NCBI RefSeq assembly: GCF_001942625.1
Contig: NZ_MLCL01000033.1
Location: 235,084-299,083, forward strand
Reading direction: 5' to 3'
Source: Mycobacterium syngnathidarum
GTDB taxonomy: Bacteria; Actinomycetota; Actinomycetes; Mycobacteriales; Mycobacteriaceae
Length of the DNA stretch: 64,000 bases
Shown: positions 9,885 to 21,892 of the stretch, in pieces
Layout of the letters: every line of letters begins with the position of its first letter
Numbering within the stretch: the first letter of the stretch is position 1
Notes under the pieces: model-generated
Told to the model about the DNA's origin: nothing
Database searches by the model: none
What the model saw: the letters and a program-made list of their open reading frames with translations, nothing else
Program-made: the position numbers and the translations under genes

Positions 9885-12062
9885 TCACCACCAACCGGTG
9901 GCGGCCGCCATCTGACGGCCAAGTTCACCTGTCATCGTGCGCATGTACGTCGTGGAGATGTGGTGAGAATCGTGATAGATCAACACATTTCCCTCCACCG
10001 CGCGGCAATAGTCCTTACGGCACACCGCATCGCTCATGTCGAGTGGCTTGAGCAGGGGGAACCTCCCGACGAAGTCCAGTGTGGGGTTGTGGTCGGAGAG
10101 TACCTTGGACCGGTCGATGCCGCACGAAATGGAATCGCCGCCGTTGGCCAGGCAGTCATACGGAAAGTAGGGCTGGCCATTTCGGGTGAGCCACGGTGTG
10201 TCGCGCATCGCAAGGACCGGAATGTTGTTCTGGGAGAGGGATTCCCAGATGCCGATGTAGGTGCCGGGCATGACATCGCCATCTTTGATGTTCCACGGCC
10301 GGGTCGAAGTGGTGAACACATATTGAGGGCGATCGGCGATGAGCTTGGCCATCACCTTCTCGTTCCACTCGTGGCATTTCGGGTACGGGCGGTTGTCGCC
10401 CATCACCAGCGGTGTCTCCTGGGTGGTCAGCGGACAGCCCATCTTGAGGTACGTGACCACTTTGAAGTTGTGCATACGCCCCAGCAGGTCCAGCGCGGTC
10501 AACCAGTGTTCGGCGTGCGATCCGCCCGCCACGGCGACGGTGCGGGACGCGCCTTTGTCGCCGTACGTGCAGTTGATGACGTCGATGTTGGCGAAATCGC
10601 TGATGCAACCGTCGTTGGTCGAGGCGGGTAGGTCGTCCTTGGCTTCGAGCACCGTCGGGCGCATCGGCAGCTTGGGCACCCTCGTGTGATTGATCAGCGC
10701 GCGTGCGCCCGGATAGTCGCGGGCCGACAGCCCCGACAGCTCCTTGCCGTTGGCCCGCTGCACGGTCACATGCTCACGCCAGGTGAACGAGGTGGCGGTC
10801 AGCGCGACACCGAGCAGACCGACGATGGAGCCGAGGACGATCGTCTGCCGGCGCAGGCGGACCCGCAGCGGCACGGCCGGCAGGGCGGCGGTCTGTGTGG
10901 TGTTCTTGGATTTCTGCGAACGCAGCGGTTCCTCGATGTAGCGTGTGGTGAGCCAGGCCAGAACGCCCGAAACCAGCAGAATGATCGTGCCCTCGAGGAA
11001 GTTGGCGTGGGTGTGGCCGGAGTAGGACAGCCAGAAGATCAGCAACGGCCAGTGCCACAGATAGAGCGAGTAGGCCATCGAGCCCAGCGACACGAACGGC
11101 TTTGTCGCCAGCATCCGGTTGGGCGCGGGCAGCCGCTGGCCCGCGCTCGGATCGTCGATCTGATTGGCCGCGGTCAGGATGAAGATGACGGTGGCGCCGA
11201 CCGGAACCAGGGTCCACGGTCCGGGAAACTCTTTGACCCCGTCGATCCACCAGCCGCACGACACGATCGCGGCCAGCGAGATGGTGGCCAGGAGGGTGCG
11301 TAGCCACATCGGCCACCGCACCGCCGGGACCAGCGCTCCGGCAAGGGCACCGACCAGCAGTTCCCAGCCGCGGGCGAAGCTGTTGTAGTAGGCGGTGGCC
11401 TGGTCGGTGTTGTGCGCGATGATCGCGTAGACGAAAGAGGCGATGGTCAGCGCGCTCAGCAAGACGATCAACGCGATGCGCAGGTGCCGCCCGAACAACC
11501 GGCGGCCGAGGAAGGCGAACCCGAAGATCAACAGCAGGAACGCCAGATAGAACTGTCCCTGGACCGACATCGACCAGATGTGCTGCAGCGGACTGACCGC
11601 CTCACCGGCGCGGAGGTAGTTCGCGGCGGTGTTGGCCAGCTCCCAGTTCTGGTAGTAGCCCAGGCTTGCCAGACTCTGGTCAGCAAATGTTTCCCAGCGG
11701 GTTTCGGGCTGGACGAGGATTGTCAGCACGGCGGCCGCGGCAAGCACCACGACCAGTGCCGGAAGCAGTCGCCGAATCAACCGGACTATTTCGGGAACGG
11801 GCCACAGCGGCGCCGCGGGGTCGAGTGCCAGGCGCAGGATCTTGCCGCCGAAGAAGAATCCGGAAAGTGCGAGGAAGACATCGACACCACCGGAAACCCG
11901 ACCGAACCAGATGTGGAACATCGCCACGAGGGCGATCGCGATTCCGCGCAGGCCGTCAAGATCGTGGCGGTAGAAACCCGATGCGCGAGTACCCATGACG
12001 GCGCGTGGAGCGGAACCGGATTCGGCGCCGGGCTCCGTCCGGGGGGCATCAAGGGTTCTCAT
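9885..12062 (-). CDS. OafA-type membrane acyltransferase with C-terminal SGNH domain
   Basis: The 725-aa protein has an acyltransferase-3 membrane domain ([21 protein letters not shown], then about ten membrane segments including [16 protein letters not shown]). A periplasmic SGNH hydrolase-like domain follows, with AGGSHAEHW as the Ser block and a late YHDSHHIS block containing the catalytic Asp/His pair. Proteins of this layout O-acylate surface polysaccharides or glycolipids. It heads the tre gene run and ends 4 nt before treX, so co-expression is likely; in my memory M. tuberculosis has the same order (Rv1565c-treX-treY-treZ). The acceptor is unknown; a trehalose- or glucan-related one is only a guess. 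The start lies among several candidates. Confidence 0.85.
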   Translation of the reverse strand: MRTLDAPRTEPGAESGSAPRAVMGTRASGFYRHDLDGLRGIAIALVAMFHIWFGRVSGGVDVFLALSGFFFGGKILRLALDPAAPLWPVPEIVRLIRRLLPALVVVLAAAAVLTILVQPETRWETFADQSLASLGYYQNWELANTAANYLRAGEAVSPLQHIWSMSVQGQFYLAFLLLIFGFAFLGRRLFGRHLRIALIVLLSALTIASFVYAIIAHNTDQATAYYNSFARGWELLVGALAGALVPAVRWPMWLRTLLATISLAAIVSCGWWIDGVKEFPGPWTLVPVGATVIFILTAANQIDDPSAGQRLPAPNRMLATKPFVSLGSMAYSLYLWHWPLLIFWLSYSGHTHANFLEGTIILLVSGVLAWLTTRYIEEPLRSQKSKNTTQTAALPAVPLRVRLRRQTIVLGSIVGLLGVALTATSFTWREHVTVQRANGKELSGLSARDYPGARALINHTRVPKLPMRPTVLEAKDDLPASTNDGCISDFANIDVINCTYGDKGASRTVAVAGGSHAEHWLTALDLLGRMHNFKVVTYLKMGCPLTTQETPLVMGDNRPYPKCHEWNEKVMAKLIADRPQYVFTTSTRPWNIKDGDVMPGTYIGIWESLSQNNIPVLAMRDTPWLTRNGQPYFPYDCLANGGDSISCGIDRSKVLSDHNPTLDFVGRFPLLKPLDMSDAVCRKDYCRAVEGNVLIYHDSHHISTTYMRTMTGELGRQMAAATGWW

Positions 12063-12139
12063 GGTCGAGGCCAATTTACCTAACATCGGTCTGCCGCTCA
12101 TATTTCGGATGCGTGCGTCACAATCTGTGAGCAAAGGGC

Positions 12140-12145
12140 TAGGCT
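12140..12145 (+). promoter_or_regulatory. bioA -10 box, leaderless-type
   Basis: TAGGCT fits the mycobacterial TANNNT -10 pattern and ends 8 nt before the bioA GTG, so transcription could start at or next to the start codon. I see no BioQ-type palindrome (TGAAC-N3-GTTCA) in the 91 nt between the acyltransferase and bioA. Confidence 0.5.
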
Positions 12146-12153
12146 GCCCCACT

Positions 12154-13452
12154 GTGCCTGAGCTGACCCCAGCGCAGATCAATGCCATCGACGCGGCCCA
12201 TATCTGGCACCCGTACAGCGCCATGGGCTCCGACAACCTTCCGCCGGTGGTGGCGGTGGGTGCCAAAGGCGCGTGGCTGACTGTGATCGACCCTTCTGAC
12301 GGCGCACCGATCGAGGTGATCGACGCGATGGCGTCGTGGTGGACCGCGGTGCACGGACACGGGCACCCGGTGCTGGACCGTGCCATCTCTGACCAGCTCG
12401 CCACGATGAACCACGTCATGTTCGGCGGCCTTACCCACGAGCCGGCCGCACGGCTGGCCCAGCTGCTGGTCGACCTGACCCCCGAGGGCCTGGAGACGGT
12501 TTTCTTCAGTGATTCCGGTTCGGTGTCCGTCGAGGTGGCGGTGAAGATGGCGCTGCAGTACTGGCGCAGTGTCGGCAGGGGTGCCAAACATCGCTTGATG
12601 ACGTGGCGCGGCGGCTATCACGGGGACACGTTCACCCCGATGAGCGTGTGCGATCCCGACGGTGGCATGCACTCGCTGTGGACCGATGTTCTGGTCGCGC
12701 AGGAGTTCGCACCGCCCGTGCCCGGCGACTACCAACCGGCGTACAGCGAGGCCTTCGAGCGGCAGCTGGCCGAACATGCCGACGAGCTGGCCGCGGTGAT
12801 CGTCGAACCCGTCGTCCAGGGTGCGGGCGGGATGCGCTTCCACGATCCCCGCTACCTGACGGATCTGCGGGCGATCTGCGATCGCCACGATGTGCTGCTG
12901 ATCTTCGACGAGATCGCCACGGGCTTCGGCCGCACCGGAAAGTTGTTCGCCGCGGAGCATGCCGGTGTCACCCCGGACATCATGTGTGTGGGCAAGGCAC
13001 TGACCGGCGGATACATCACCCTCGCGGCCACGTTGTGCACTGGGGAGATCGCCCGGACGATCAGCGCGGGGGAGCCCGGCGCCCTCATGCACGGACCGAC
13101 GTTCATGGCCAACGCGCTGGCCTGTGCGGTCGGTGTCGCCGCGGTGGAACTGCTGGTCAGCGGCGACTGGCCGGCGCGGGTAGCCGAGATCGAGGCCGGG
13201 CTGCGGGAAGGGCTGGAACCGGCCCGCGCACTGCGTGGAGTCGCCGATGTGCGGGTGCTCGGCGCGATCGGTGTGATCGAGATGAGCGAGCCGGTGGACA
13301 TGAGGGTGGCGACCTTGGCGGCCTTGCACCACCGGGTCTGGCTGCGCCCGTTCGGCAAGTTGATCTATGCCATGCCGCCCTTCGTATGCACGCGGGCAGA
13401 GGTGGAACAGATCACCGCGGGCATGGTCGGTGTGGCGCGTGCACTAACCTGA
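12154..13452 (+). CDS. bioA: Adenosylmethionine-8-amino-7-oxononanoate aminotransferase
   Basis: BioA is a class III PLP aminotransferase that uses S-adenosylmethionine as amino donor to convert KAPA to DAPA in biotin synthesis. The 432-aa product starts [24 protein letters not shown], which is typical of mycobacterial BioA. It has the cofactor motif [12 protein letters not shown] and the PLP lysine in CVGKALTGG. The GTG start is supported by the -10 box just upstream; longer in-frame starts reach into the divergent acyltransferase leader and lack family-like sequence. Its TGA stop lies inside the BioQ-type operator of bioF. Confidence 0.96.
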   Translation: MPELTPAQINAIDAAHIWHPYSAMGSDNLPPVVAVGAKGAWLTVIDPSDGAPIEVIDAMASWWTAVHGHGHPVLDRAISDQLATMNHVMFGGLTHEPAARLAQLLVDLTPEGLETVFFSDSGSVSVEVAVKMALQYWRSVGRGAKHRLMTWRGGYHGDTFTPMSVCDPDGGMHSLWTDVLVAQEFAPPVPGDYQPAYSEAFERQLAEHADELAAVIVEPVVQGAGGMRFHDPRYLTDLRAICDRHDVLLIFDEIATGFGRTGKLFAAEHAGVTPDIMCVGKALTGGYITLAATLCTGEIARTISAGEPGALMHGPTFMANALACAVGVAAVELLVSGDWPARVAEIEAGLREGLEPARALRGVADVRVLGAIGVIEMSEPVDMRVATLAALHHRVWLRPFGKLIYAMPPFVCTRAEVEQITAGMVGVARALT

Positions 13453-13487
13453 ACGGTGTTCAACAGTCGGCTCGGCCGACGTGTTCA
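13445..13487 (+). promoter_or_regulatory. bioF promoter with composite BioQ operator
   Basis: A TAACCT -10 box (13445-13450) runs straight into the palindrome TGAAC-GGT-GTTCA (13450-13462), whose first three bases are also the bioA stop codon. Then come the inverted repeat GTCGGC-TCG-GCCGAC (13466-13480) and a lone half-site GTGTTCA (13481-13487). The palindrome matches the BioQ operator pattern I recall from Corynebacterium (TGAAC-N3-GTTAC) and M. smegmatis. The bioB leader has the same parts in the same order. Repression of bioF-bioD by BioQ is an inference from this match and the nearby bioQ gene. Confidence 0.75.
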
Positions 13488-13505
13488 CCGGCACTGAGGA
13501 GCACC

Positions 13506-14654
13506 GTGACGCGCACCGACCTTTCTCCGCTGGCCTGGCTCGCCGGCGTCGAGCAGCAGCGTCGGCAGGCCGGGCTGCGTCGTGAGCTGCGCACTCGTCC
13601 GGCCGTGGCCACCGAACTGGACCTTGCCTCCAACGACTACCTGGGCTTGTCGCAGCATCCGGACGTGCTCGACGGCGGCGTTGAAGCGCTGCGGACCTGG
13701 GGCGCGGGAGCCGGAGGCTCACGGCTGGTCACCGGCAATACCGAATTGCACGAAGGATTCGAGGCCGCCCTGGCGTCGTTCGTCGGTGCCGAGTCGGCAC
13801 TGGTCTTTTCGTCGGGTTACACCGCCAACCTCGGCGCCGTCGTGGCCCTGTCCGGGCCGGGCTCGCTACTGGTCTCCGACGCTCTCACGCACGCCTCCCT
13901 GGTCGACGCGTGTCGGCTGTCGCGCGCCCGGGTGACCGTCACGCCGCACCGCGACGTCGACGCGGTCGATGCCGCACTGTCGACGCGTGGCGAGGAACGC
14001 GCGGTGGTGCTGACCGAATCCGTGTTCAGCACCGACGGTGCACTGGCGCCGCTACGGGAGCTCCATGCGGTCTGCCGTCGCCATGGCGCACTGCTGCTCG
14101 TCGATGAGGCGCACGGGCTCGGTGTGCGCGGCCCCGGCGGGCAGGGCCTGCTCTACGAGGCCGGCCTGGCCGGATCGCCAGACGTGGTGATGACGACGAC
14201 ATTGTCGAAGGCGCTGGGCAGCCAGGGCGGCGTCGTCCTCGGCCCGGAGCCGGTCCGCGCACACCTGATCGATGCGGCCCGCCCGTTCATCTTCGACACC
14301 GGGTTGGCTCCGGCGGCTGTCGGAGCGGCGTGGGCTGCCCTGCGGGTCCTGATGGCCGAACCGCAGCGAGCGCAAGCCGTGTTGGACCACGCCGCCGAGC
14401 TCGCCCGGATATCCGGGGACACCGCGGTGCCGGACTCCGCGGTCGTCTCGGTCATCCTGGGCGAGCCTGAAGTGGCGGTGGCCGCGGCGGCCGCCTGCCT
14501 GGAGCGTGGCGTGCGGGTCGGCTGCTTCCGTCCGCCGACAGTGCCCGAGGGGACCTCGCGGCTGCGCCTGACCGCACGGGCCTCGCTGACCGCTGACGAG
14601 ATGGACCTGGCCCGCCAGGTGCTGACCGAGGTGCTGTCGAAGGCCCGGTTGTGA
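13506..14654 (+). CDS. bioF: 8-amino-7-oxononanoate synthase (KAPA synthase)
   Basis: BioF is a PLP alpha-oxoamine synthase that condenses a pimeloyl thioester with alanine to give KAPA. The 382-aa product has the family motifs [14 protein letters not shown] near the start, [13 protein letters not shown] for PLP binding, and the PLP lysine in [13 protein letters not shown]. The GTG start is preceded by GAGGAG at good spacing and is the first start after the operator. The reading frame stays open upstream through bioA, but that part is a shadow. Its stop overlaps the bioD start by 4 nt (GTGA). Confidence 0.96.
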   Translation: MTRTDLSPLAWLAGVEQQRRQAGLRRELRTRPAVATELDLASNDYLGLSQHPDVLDGGVEALRTWGAGAGGSRLVTGNTELHEGFEAALASFVGAESALVFSSGYTANLGAVVALSGPGSLLVSDALTHASLVDACRLSRARVTVTPHRDVDAVDAALSTRGEERAVVLTESVFSTDGALAPLRELHAVCRRHGALLLVDEAHGLGVRGPGGQGLLYEAGLAGSPDVVMTTTLSKALGSQGGVVLGPEPVRAHLIDAARPFIFDTGLAPAAVGAAWAALRVLMAEPQRAQAVLDHAAELARISGDTAVPDSAVVSVILGEPEVAVAAAAACLERGVRVGCFRPPTVPEGTSRLRLTARASLTADEMDLARQVLTEVLSKARL

Positions 14655-15328
14655 GCACGCTGGTCGTCACCGGCACCGACACCGGCGTCGGGAAGACCGT
14701 GACGACGGCTGCGCTCGCGTGCGCGGCCCGCCTGGCCGGCCTCGACGTCGCGGTGTGCAAACCCGTGCAGACCGGAACCGTTGACGGCGACAACGACCTC
14801 GGTGAGGTACACCGGTTGTCCGGGGTGGCGAAATTGCATGGCGGCTGGCGTTATCCGGAGCCGCTGGCCCCGGTTGCCGCTGCGCAGCGGGCCGGATGTG
14901 CATTGCCGACCCGCGCGGAGTTGGTGGACGCGGTGCGTGGCGCCGAACTTCCCGGCGGCTTGACGCTGGTCGAAGGTGCCGGCGGCCTACTGGTAGAACT
15001 GGGGGCCGCCGGTGTCACGGTCCGTGACCTGGCGGCGGATCTGTCCGCAGCTGTCCTGGTGGTGGTTTCCGCCGGGTTGGGAACGCTCAACCACACCGCG
15101 TTGACGTTGGAATCCCTTGCCGGGCAAGGGATTGCATGCGCCGGCCTGGTGATCGGGGCATGGCCGGAGAATCCGGGTGTGGCGGAGTCGGGCAACCGGG
15201 AGTCGTTGGCACAGCTGGCGCCCGTGCGTGCGGTGCTGCCTGCCGGCCTGGGCAGCGCCGGCGCGGAGGAGTTCGAAAAGGTGTGTGTTGACGCGTTCGA
15301 TCGGGATTGGCTCATCGGTCTGATCTGA
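14651..15328 (+). CDS. bioD: Dethiobiotin synthetase
   Basis: BioD is an ATP-dependent carboxylase that closes the ureido ring of DAPA to give dethiobiotin. The 225-aa product begins [15 protein letters not shown], the P-loop signature of the family, and carries VCKPVQTG and [12 protein letters not shown], which fit the substrate and Mg2+ sites. GTG start with a 4-nt overlap to bioF implies coupled translation. Length is typical. Confidence 0.96.
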   Translation: MSTLVVTGTDTGVGKTVTTAALACAARLAGLDVAVCKPVQTGTVDGDNDLGEVHRLSGVAKLHGGWRYPEPLAPVAAAQRAGCALPTRAELVDAVRGAELPGGLTLVEGAGGLLVELGAAGVTVRDLAADLSAAVLVVVSAGLGTLNHTALTLESLAGQGIACAGLVIGAWPENPGVAESGNRESLAQLAPVRAVLPAGLGSAGAEEFEKVCVDAFDRDWLIGLI

Positions 15329-15329
15329 C

Positions 15330-15839
15330 ATGGTGCATTCCGTTGAGCTGGTCTTCGACGCCGATACCGAGGCCGTGGTGCGCGGCATCTGGGATGCGCT
15401 GCGTGACAAGGATATTCCGAGTCAGGCGCCGGCCAGTCGGCCGCACGCGACGCTGACGGTGGCGCAGCGCATCGATGCCGAGGCGGATACGGTGCTGGCT
15501 GAACTCGTGGACCGATTCCCGCTGCCCTGCCGGCTCGGCGCGACCCTGATCTTCGGGCGATCCGCCGGGGTCCTGGCGCGACTGCTGGTCCCCACCGATG
15601 AGCTGCTCGGGGTGCAGGCCGATGCCTACCGGCTGTGTCTGCCGTTCATGGACCCGGCGCCGATGCCGCACGCCGAACCGGAGAACTGGACCCCGCATGT
15701 GACGTTGGCCCGGCGGGTGGCTCCGGCCAGGTTGGCCACGGCGGTGCGGATCGCCGGGCGTCCCGCCGAGATCGTCGGACAGGTGACAGGGCTACGGCAT
15801 TGGGATGGCGACAAGCGCGTCGAACACCCGATCGGCTGA
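15330..15839 (+). CDS. 2'-5' RNA ligase / 2H phosphoesterase family protein
   Basis: The 169-aa protein has two HxT motifs, RPHATLT near residue 37 and TPHVTLA near residue 127, spaced as in the 2H phosphoesterase fold (2'-5' RNA ligase, cyclic phosphodiesterase). That fold acts on 2',3'-cyclic phosphates or 2'-5' bonds in nucleotides and RNA. Its ATG is 2 nt after the bioD stop, so it appears to be the last gene of the bioA-F-D transcript. I recall a similar-size protein after bioD in M. tuberculosis (Rv1571). No link to biotin is evident from sequence, and the substrate is unknown. Confidence 0.8.
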   Translation: MVHSVELVFDADTEAVVRGIWDALRDKDIPSQAPASRPHATLTVAQRIDAEADTVLAELVDRFPLPCRLGATLIFGRSAGVLARLLVPTDELLGVQADAYRLCLPFMDPAPMPHAEPENWTPHVTLARRVAPARLATAVRIAGRPAEIVGQVTGLRHWDGDKRVEHPIG

Positions 15840-15850
15840 ACAGCCGGCGC

Positions 15851-17571
<1,721 letters not shown>

Positions 17572-17578
17572 AACTTAG

Positions 17579-17833
17579 GTGGTGATGATCGAGGAAACGC
17601 CGGCTCTGCCCGCCCCCGTCGGCGCCGGCCTCTACAACGTCTACACCGGGGTCCAGGCTGACGCGGCCGATGGGACGGTGGTTCCCACCGCTGCCCAGCT
17701 CGGCTTGGAGCCGCCTCGGTTCTGTGCCGAGTGTGGCCGCCGGATGATCGTCCAGGTGCGCCCGACCGGGTGGTGGGCCAAGTGTTCGCGGCATGGGCAG
17801 GTGGATTCGATGGACCTGGATACGCGGCGATGA
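17579..17833 (+). CDS. bsaP: Biotin synthase auxiliary protein
   Basis: This 84-aa protein follows bioB by 7 nt. It has a CxxC pair (C49, C52 in FCAECGRRM) and a C-x2-H pair (C69, H72 in KCSRHG), a compact metal-binding pattern. Size, position and cysteines match the small protein after bioB in M. tuberculosis (Rv1590), which I recall as BsaP, reported to be needed by mycobacterial BioB to turn dethiobiotin into biotin. Three adjacent in-frame starts exist (GTG GTG ATG at 17579-17587), so the first residue is uncertain. The stop overlaps the next start by 4 nt. Confidence 0.85.
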   Translation: MVMIEETPALPAPVGAGLYNVYTGVQADAADGTVVPTAAQLGLEPPRFCAECGRRMIVQVRPTGWWAKCSRHGQVDSMDLDTRR

Positions 17834-17895
17834 GCCTCTCGGGCGAAGAGCAGAGGGCACAGATGAGCCTCTCGGGCGAAGAGCAGAGGGCACAG
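17830..17895 (+). repeat. Exact 33-bp tandem duplication at a gene start
   Basis: The 33-nt unit at 17830-17862 is repeated without change at 17863-17895. Each copy begins with ATG and encodes [11 protein letters not shown]. The duplication preserves the frame and creates two equivalent start codons, the first of which overlaps the bsaP stop. Confidence 0.95.
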
Positions 17896-18537
17896 GTTGG
17901 TCCTGCTCCCGCCAATATCCCTGGTGCGCCGCGTGTTTCGCGTGAGCGGGCGGTGGTGACGGTCATCGGAGCTCTGGCAGTGGTCGGTGCCGTACTCGGA
18001 GCGCTGTGGGCTTTCCTGGCCCCCGGCGTCCACGGTGTGGTGGCATTGACTCGTAGCGGTGAGCGGGTGCATGCCTATCTGGGCGGTGAGTCCGACCATT
18101 TCTTCACGTCGGCGTTCATGTTCGTCGGTTTGCTCGTCGTGATGGCGGTCGTGGCTGCGGTGGCGCTGTGGCAGTGGGCCGCACATCGCGGGCCGGTTCT
18201 GGTCGCCGCGTTGGCCGTCGGGTGTTCGGTGGCCACGGCGGTGGCCGCCGGTGTCGGTGCGGCAATTGCCCATTGGCGGTTCGGTTCGCTTGACATCGCC
18301 GGTGCACCGGTCACCCCCGAACACCGTGTCCACTATGTGGTGGAAGCTGCGTCTGTGTTTTTCGGGCACGGCCCGCTGCAGATCGCCGGGACGCTGTTGT
18401 TCCCGGCGGCCGCGGCGGCCATGGTGTACGCGCTGATCGCGGTGTCCACGGTGCGTGATGATCTGGGCGCCTGGCCCCCGGTTCAGACGCCGACGTATCC
18501 GGTCATCCCGCCGGTGGTCAGTCCTCCGGGCGCCTGA
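17830..18537 (+). CDS. DUF2567-type membrane protein
   Basis: The 235-aa protein has about four hydrophobic helices (near [63 protein letters not shown] and [20 protein letters not shown], each quoted in part) and a Pro-rich C-terminus. It corresponds by order to the M. tuberculosis membrane protein after the bsaP homologue (Rv1591). Function is unknown; coupling to bsaP through a 4-nt ATGA overlap hints at a role near biotin metabolism, but this is only context. The first 22 residues are an exact tandem repeat of 11 residues (see the repeat entry), so either of two ATGs could start translation. Confidence 0.75.
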   Translation: MSLSGEEQRAQMSLSGEEQRAQVGPAPANIPGAPRVSRERAVVTVIGALAVVGAVLGALWAFLAPGVHGVVALTRSGERVHAYLGGESDHFFTSAFMFVGLLVVMAVVAAVALWQWAAHRGPVLVAALAVGCSVATAVAAGVGAAIAHWRFGSLDIAGAPVTPEHRVHYVVEAASVFFGHGPLQIAGTLLFPAAAAAMVYALIAVSTVRDDLGAWPPVQTPTYPVIPPVVSPPGA

Positions 18538-18928
18538 CGGCTGCCGCCTCGAAAAGTTCGACGGGATTGCCGTCCGGGTCGGTGATCTGGATCTGCCGGC
18601 CGCCCGGACCCGTCTCCACCGAATTGCGGAACGCGACGCCGGCTCGGCGCAACTCGGTGATGGCTGCGTCGAGGTCGTCGACCTCGAGCACGAACCGGTT
18701 GTGGCCTCCGGGCGTCTGTGGGGTGCCGTCGGGCAGCTGACGTGCCCCTGAGCTGCCCGGGCCGCTGAGGAACAGGGTGAGGTTGCCGTTTGCGATGGCC
18801 GCGAACGCAGGCCCGCCGCGCAGAGCGACGTCGAATCCCAGGTGGTTGGTGTAGAAGGCGATTGCGCGCTCGACGTCGGTGACCTGGTAGCGGACCGCGC
18901 CGGTGCGGTAGGTGAGATGTCCAGACAT
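18518..18928 (-). CDS. VOC (glyoxalase/bleomycin resistance) family protein
   Basis: The 136-aa protein shows the two beta-alpha-beta-beta-beta halves of the vicinal oxygen chelate fold: VRYQVTDVERAIAFYTNHLGFDVAL in the first half and RFVLEVDDLDAAITEL through QIQITDPDGNPVELFE in the second. VOC proteins include dioxygenases, isomerases and antibiotic-binding proteins; the Glu in NPVELFE is a usual metal ligand. Substrate cannot be told. It lies 48 nt downstream of an AraC regulator on the same strand, a likely two-gene unit, and overlaps the convergent membrane-protein gene by 20 nt. Confidence 0.85.
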   Translation of the reverse strand: MSGHLTYRTGAVRYQVTDVERAIAFYTNHLGFDVALRGGPAFAAIANGNLTLFLSGPGSSGARQLPDGTPQTPGGHNRFVLEVDDLDAAITELRRAGVAFRNSVETGPGGRQIQITDPDGNPVELFEAAAVRRPED

Positions 18929-18976
18929 GACCGCAGTGTGCCGATTTTCGCAGTGAATGTATTGAAGAAAATTGAC

Positions 18977-19795
18977 CTATGGTTCGAGCGCGATGTGGTC
19001 GTCCTTCGCGACGTACCCACTGTGGCGTAGCTGTTGGGCCGGCGTCATCCCGGAGAACTCCTGGAACTCCCGGATCATGTGCGACTGGTCGGCATATCCG
19101 TGCTCGACGGCGAAGATCGGCCAGTGCGGTGGTGTCGGGGCCGAGGAGATGGCGTCGTGCGCGTGCCGGAACCGCTGCAGGCGGGCGAACCGTTTGGGGG
19201 GCATGCCGACCTGGGTGGTGAACAGCTGGATGAGCCTGCGGTGGCTGAAACCGACTTCGCGCGCGAGATTCTCGATTGCGGCTGGCCGGCGGCTGAGGCT
19301 GAGTGCATTCACGGCGAACGCCACTTCACGGGTCAATTCACGGTCGCTGTGAAAACGGGTGAGCAGTGCGCTCTCGATGATCTGCAGACGTTTCCCGACC
19401 GACTCCGCCTCGCAGATCTGGGAGCGAAGATCGGCGGCTCCGCGGTTCCACACGGCGGCGAGATCGACGTGGGAACCGCCAAGTTCGCGCGGTGGTATTC
19501 CGAGGATGGCGCGTACACCCCCCGGCCTGAAATGCACGCCCACCATCGTGGTGTGCGCGCGGGCGTCGATGTCGAATGCCCGGCTGTACGGTCCGCAGAC
19601 CGTTGCTCCCGAGAATCGTTGTGGGCCTTGTTGGTTGGTGATGGCGATGGTGTCAGCATCCAGGTTGATGACGAGCTCGGTGGTGCCGGTGGGCAGGATT
19701 CGCTCGGCGGAATACCTGGGTCCGTCCGCAATGCACCACAGGTGGTCGACGCTGTTGCGCAGGGCCACCGCCGGGAGCTGACGGAAATATCGCAT
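18977..19795 (-). CDS. AraC-family transcriptional regulator
   Basis: The 272-aa protein has an N-terminal sensor-like region (ILPTGTTELVINL, VCGPYSRAFDI, VGVHFRPGGVRAILG) of the DUF6597-like type seen in many actinobacterial AraC proteins. It ends in a double helix-turn-helix, with IENLAREVGFSHRRLIQLF in the first half and FAVEHGYADQSHMIREFQEFSGMTPAQ in the second, which is the AraC signature. It probably controls itself and the VOC gene just downstream. Inducer unknown. Confidence 0.88.
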   Translation of the reverse strand: MRYFRQLPAVALRNSVDHLWCIADGPRYSAERILPTGTTELVINLDADTIAITNQQGPQRFSGATVCGPYSRAFDIDARAHTTMVGVHFRPGGVRAILGIPPRELGGSHVDLAAVWNRGAADLRSQICEAESVGKRLQIIESALLTRFHSDRELTREVAFAVNALSLSRRPAAIENLAREVGFSHRRLIQLFTTQVGMPPKRFARLQRFRHAHDAISSAPTPPHWPIFAVEHGYADQSHMIREFQEFSGMTPAQQLRHSGYVAKDDHIALEP

Positions 19796-19824
19796 CTAGC
19801 CCCATTCTGCCAGCGATCGGCAGA

Positions 19825-21156
19825 TCAGAGCGGGCGTCGCCGAACCGTCCTGCCCAAAGCGACCTTGGTCGCGATTCCGGCCAGTCGTGCCATGCCCATG
19901 TAGGTGATGGGATTGAGCAGCGTCGGCCACTTGGATCGCACCAGGTTGGCGGTCAGCGGGCGCTCGGCGAACCTGTCGTTCAGCCAGCGCAGCGCCATCG
20001 GCGCCGAGAACGGGTGCAACAGCAGGTGCTCGCTGAACATGTCGCGGTGGTAGGTCACGTCGGCGCCACCGGCCAGATACGTGTCGGCGAGTTCGTCGAT
20101 GTCGTCGACCGAGATGATCTCGTCGTGCACGGCTTGAACGATCAGTACGGGCGGAATCGGCACGGCCACCCCGAGTTTGGTGTCCTGGAACACTTCGCTG
20201 ACTTCGGGGCCGTCGAGGATCTCCTCCAGCGGCATGTCGACCAGGTCGGCCATGTCGGTGCGGAACATCCGCAGCACGGCCTCCACGGTGCTCATCCGGT
20301 GCAGGCGATCGAGGATTTTGCGTCCCTCGACCGTGGCGTGCTCGGCGATGACCCGATTGAGGTTGGGATAGATGTCGGCGAGCGCGGCCACCACGAGTGC
20401 AGGCAGGCCTGAGAACACGGTGCCGTTGAGCCGGCGGAACGTGTTTCCGAGGTTGCCGACGGGGGAGCCGAGGACGGCGCCGACGATGTTGAGTTCGGGC
20501 GCGTAGCTGCCGGCCATCTCGGCGGCCCAGGCGCTGGCCAGGCCACCGCCGGAGTAGCCCCAGAGGCCGATGTGGGCAGCTGGCGACAGCGACAGCTGCT
20601 CGGCATTGATCGCCGCACGCAAGCCGTCGAGCACTCGGTATCCGGGCTCGTACGGCGCGCCCCAGATGCCGTTGATGCCCTCGTGGTCGGGAACCGAGAC
20701 CGCCCAGCCCTCGGCCAGCGCGGCCGAGATCAGCAGGAACTCCAGCTGGGCCAGCGAGCCGGTGGCCTTGGCGTGGTGGCGTAGCGCGTAGGACGGGAAG
20801 CAGCGGGCCGAGATGGCGTCGATGGCGCACTGATAGGACACGACGGGACAGTCCGGAGCGGCGTCAGCCGGGACGATGACGGTGGTGGCTGCCGCTTCGG
20901 GGAGGCCGTTGCGGTCGGTGGAGCGGTAGAGGAGTTGCGTGGCCTGCACATGCTGCGGGATCAGGCCGAGAAAGGCCAGTTCGACGTCGCGGCTACGCAG
21001 GACGGTGCCAGGTGCGGCGTGTTGGAAACCAGCGGGCGGTGCGTAGAACGCGTCTTTGTGGGGGAGCACGGGTCGAGCGGCCGGGGCGAGCTCCTCGTGA
21101 GGTGCTCGTCCGATCCATTCGGCCGCCGAGACGCTGGCCGCGCTGCCCAAGTCCAT
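19825..21156 (-). CDS. Secretory-lipase-type alpha/beta hydrolase
   Basis: The 443-aa protein has the nucleophile elbow GYSGGG (in [13 protein letters not shown]), a later Asp segment ([22 protein letters not shown]) and His in SEHLLLHPF, making a standard Ser-Asp-His set. The layout fits the LIP family of secreted or cell-associated lipases. It matches by position the lipase-like gene Rv1592c, recalled to follow the same genes in M. tuberculosis. I see no clear signal peptide in the first 30 residues, so its place in the cell is open. Substrate is probably an acylglycerol or other ester. Confidence 0.85.
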   Translation of the reverse strand: MDLGSAASVSAAEWIGRAPHEELAPAARPVLPHKDAFYAPPAGFQHAAPGTVLRSRDVELAFLGLIPQHVQATQLLYRSTDRNGLPEAAATTVIVPADAAPDCPVVSYQCAIDAISARCFPSYALRHHAKATGSLAQLEFLLISAALAEGWAVSVPDHEGINGIWGAPYEPGYRVLDGLRAAINAEQLSLSPAAHIGLWGYSGGGLASAWAAEMAGSYAPELNIVGAVLGSPVGNLGNTFRRLNGTVFSGLPALVVAALADIYPNLNRVIAEHATVEGRKILDRLHRMSTVEAVLRMFRTDMADLVDMPLEEILDGPEVSEVFQDTKLGVAVPIPPVLIVQAVHDEIISVDDIDELADTYLAGGADVTYHRDMFSEHLLLHPFSAPMALRWLNDRFAERPLTANLVRSKWPTLLNPITYMGMARLAGIATKVALGRTVRRRPL

Positions 21157-21198
21157 CCCGGCATTCTTACTTAAGAAGGGTCTAAGAAGCCACTCGAC

Positions 21199-21891
21199 TC
21201 ACCCGGGCGGGCGCAACGCGGCGAATTCGTCGGTGACGCGGTATCGGGAATCGGTGAATCGGAACAGCGCAGCGGGACGTCCGCCGCTGCGGCCGGATCG
21301 CGCGGTGGTGCCGGTGCGGGTGATGACCTTGCGACGTTCCAGTACTCGTTGCAGGTTCGTCGCATCGACCTGATGGTCGAGCGCGGAGCTGTAGATGTCC
21401 CGCAGCGTGGAGAGTGCGAATTCTTTTGGGGCCAAGGCGAATCCGATGTTGGTGTACGACAGTTTGGCGGCCAGCCGGTTCCTGGCGTGCTCGACCATCG
21501 GCGCGTGGTCGAAGGCCATCGGGGGTAGGTCGCTGACGGGGTGCCACCGGGTGTCCGGCGGCAGGGCCGGGGTGGACGGGGAGGGCACCAGGCCCAGGAA
21601 TGTCGACGCGATGGTGCGCGTGCCGGGGACCCGCTGCGGGTCCGAAAACACCGCCAATTGCTCCAGGTGGGCGAGCTCACGCAGGTCGACCTTCTCGGCG
21701 AGCTGTCGCCTCACCGAGCTGATCAGGTCCTCGTCGTCCTCCAGCCGGCCGCCGGGCAGGGACCATTTGCCCCGCTCAGGATCTAGTGCGCGCTGCCACA
21801 GCAGCACGTGGAGTGCGGGTTGCCGGGTGTCGAGGCCGCGAACCTGGAACACGACGGCGAGCACTTCGTGCGCGGTGTTACCATGAGGCAT
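21199..21891 (-). CDS. nrtR: NUDIX-related regulator of NAD synthesis
   Basis: NrtR proteins join an ADP-ribose-binding NUDIX domain to a winged helix and repress NAD synthesis genes. The 230-aa product has a NUDIX-like stretch ([30 protein letters not shown]) in which some catalytic positions of GX5EX7REUXEEXGU are altered (RRQLAEKV instead of REUXEEXG), as expected for a sensor, and a C-terminal wing region ([21 protein letters not shown]). It is divergent from nadABC. The ATG chosen lies 7 nt from a perfect TATAAT box, implying a leaderless mRNA; a longer frame would run into the operator. Confidence 0.9.
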   Translation of the reverse strand: MPHGNTAHEVLAVVFQVRGLDTRQPALHVLLWQRALDPERGKWSLPGGRLEDDEDLISSVRRQLAEKVDLRELAHLEQLAVFSDPQRVPGTRTIASTFLGLVPSPSTPALPPDTRWHPVSDLPPMAFDHAPMVEHARNRLAAKLSYTNIGFALAPKEFALSTLRDIYSSALDHQVDATNLQRVLERRKVITRTGTTARSGRSGGRPAALFRFTDSRYRVTDEFAALRPPG

Positions 21892-21892
21892 G

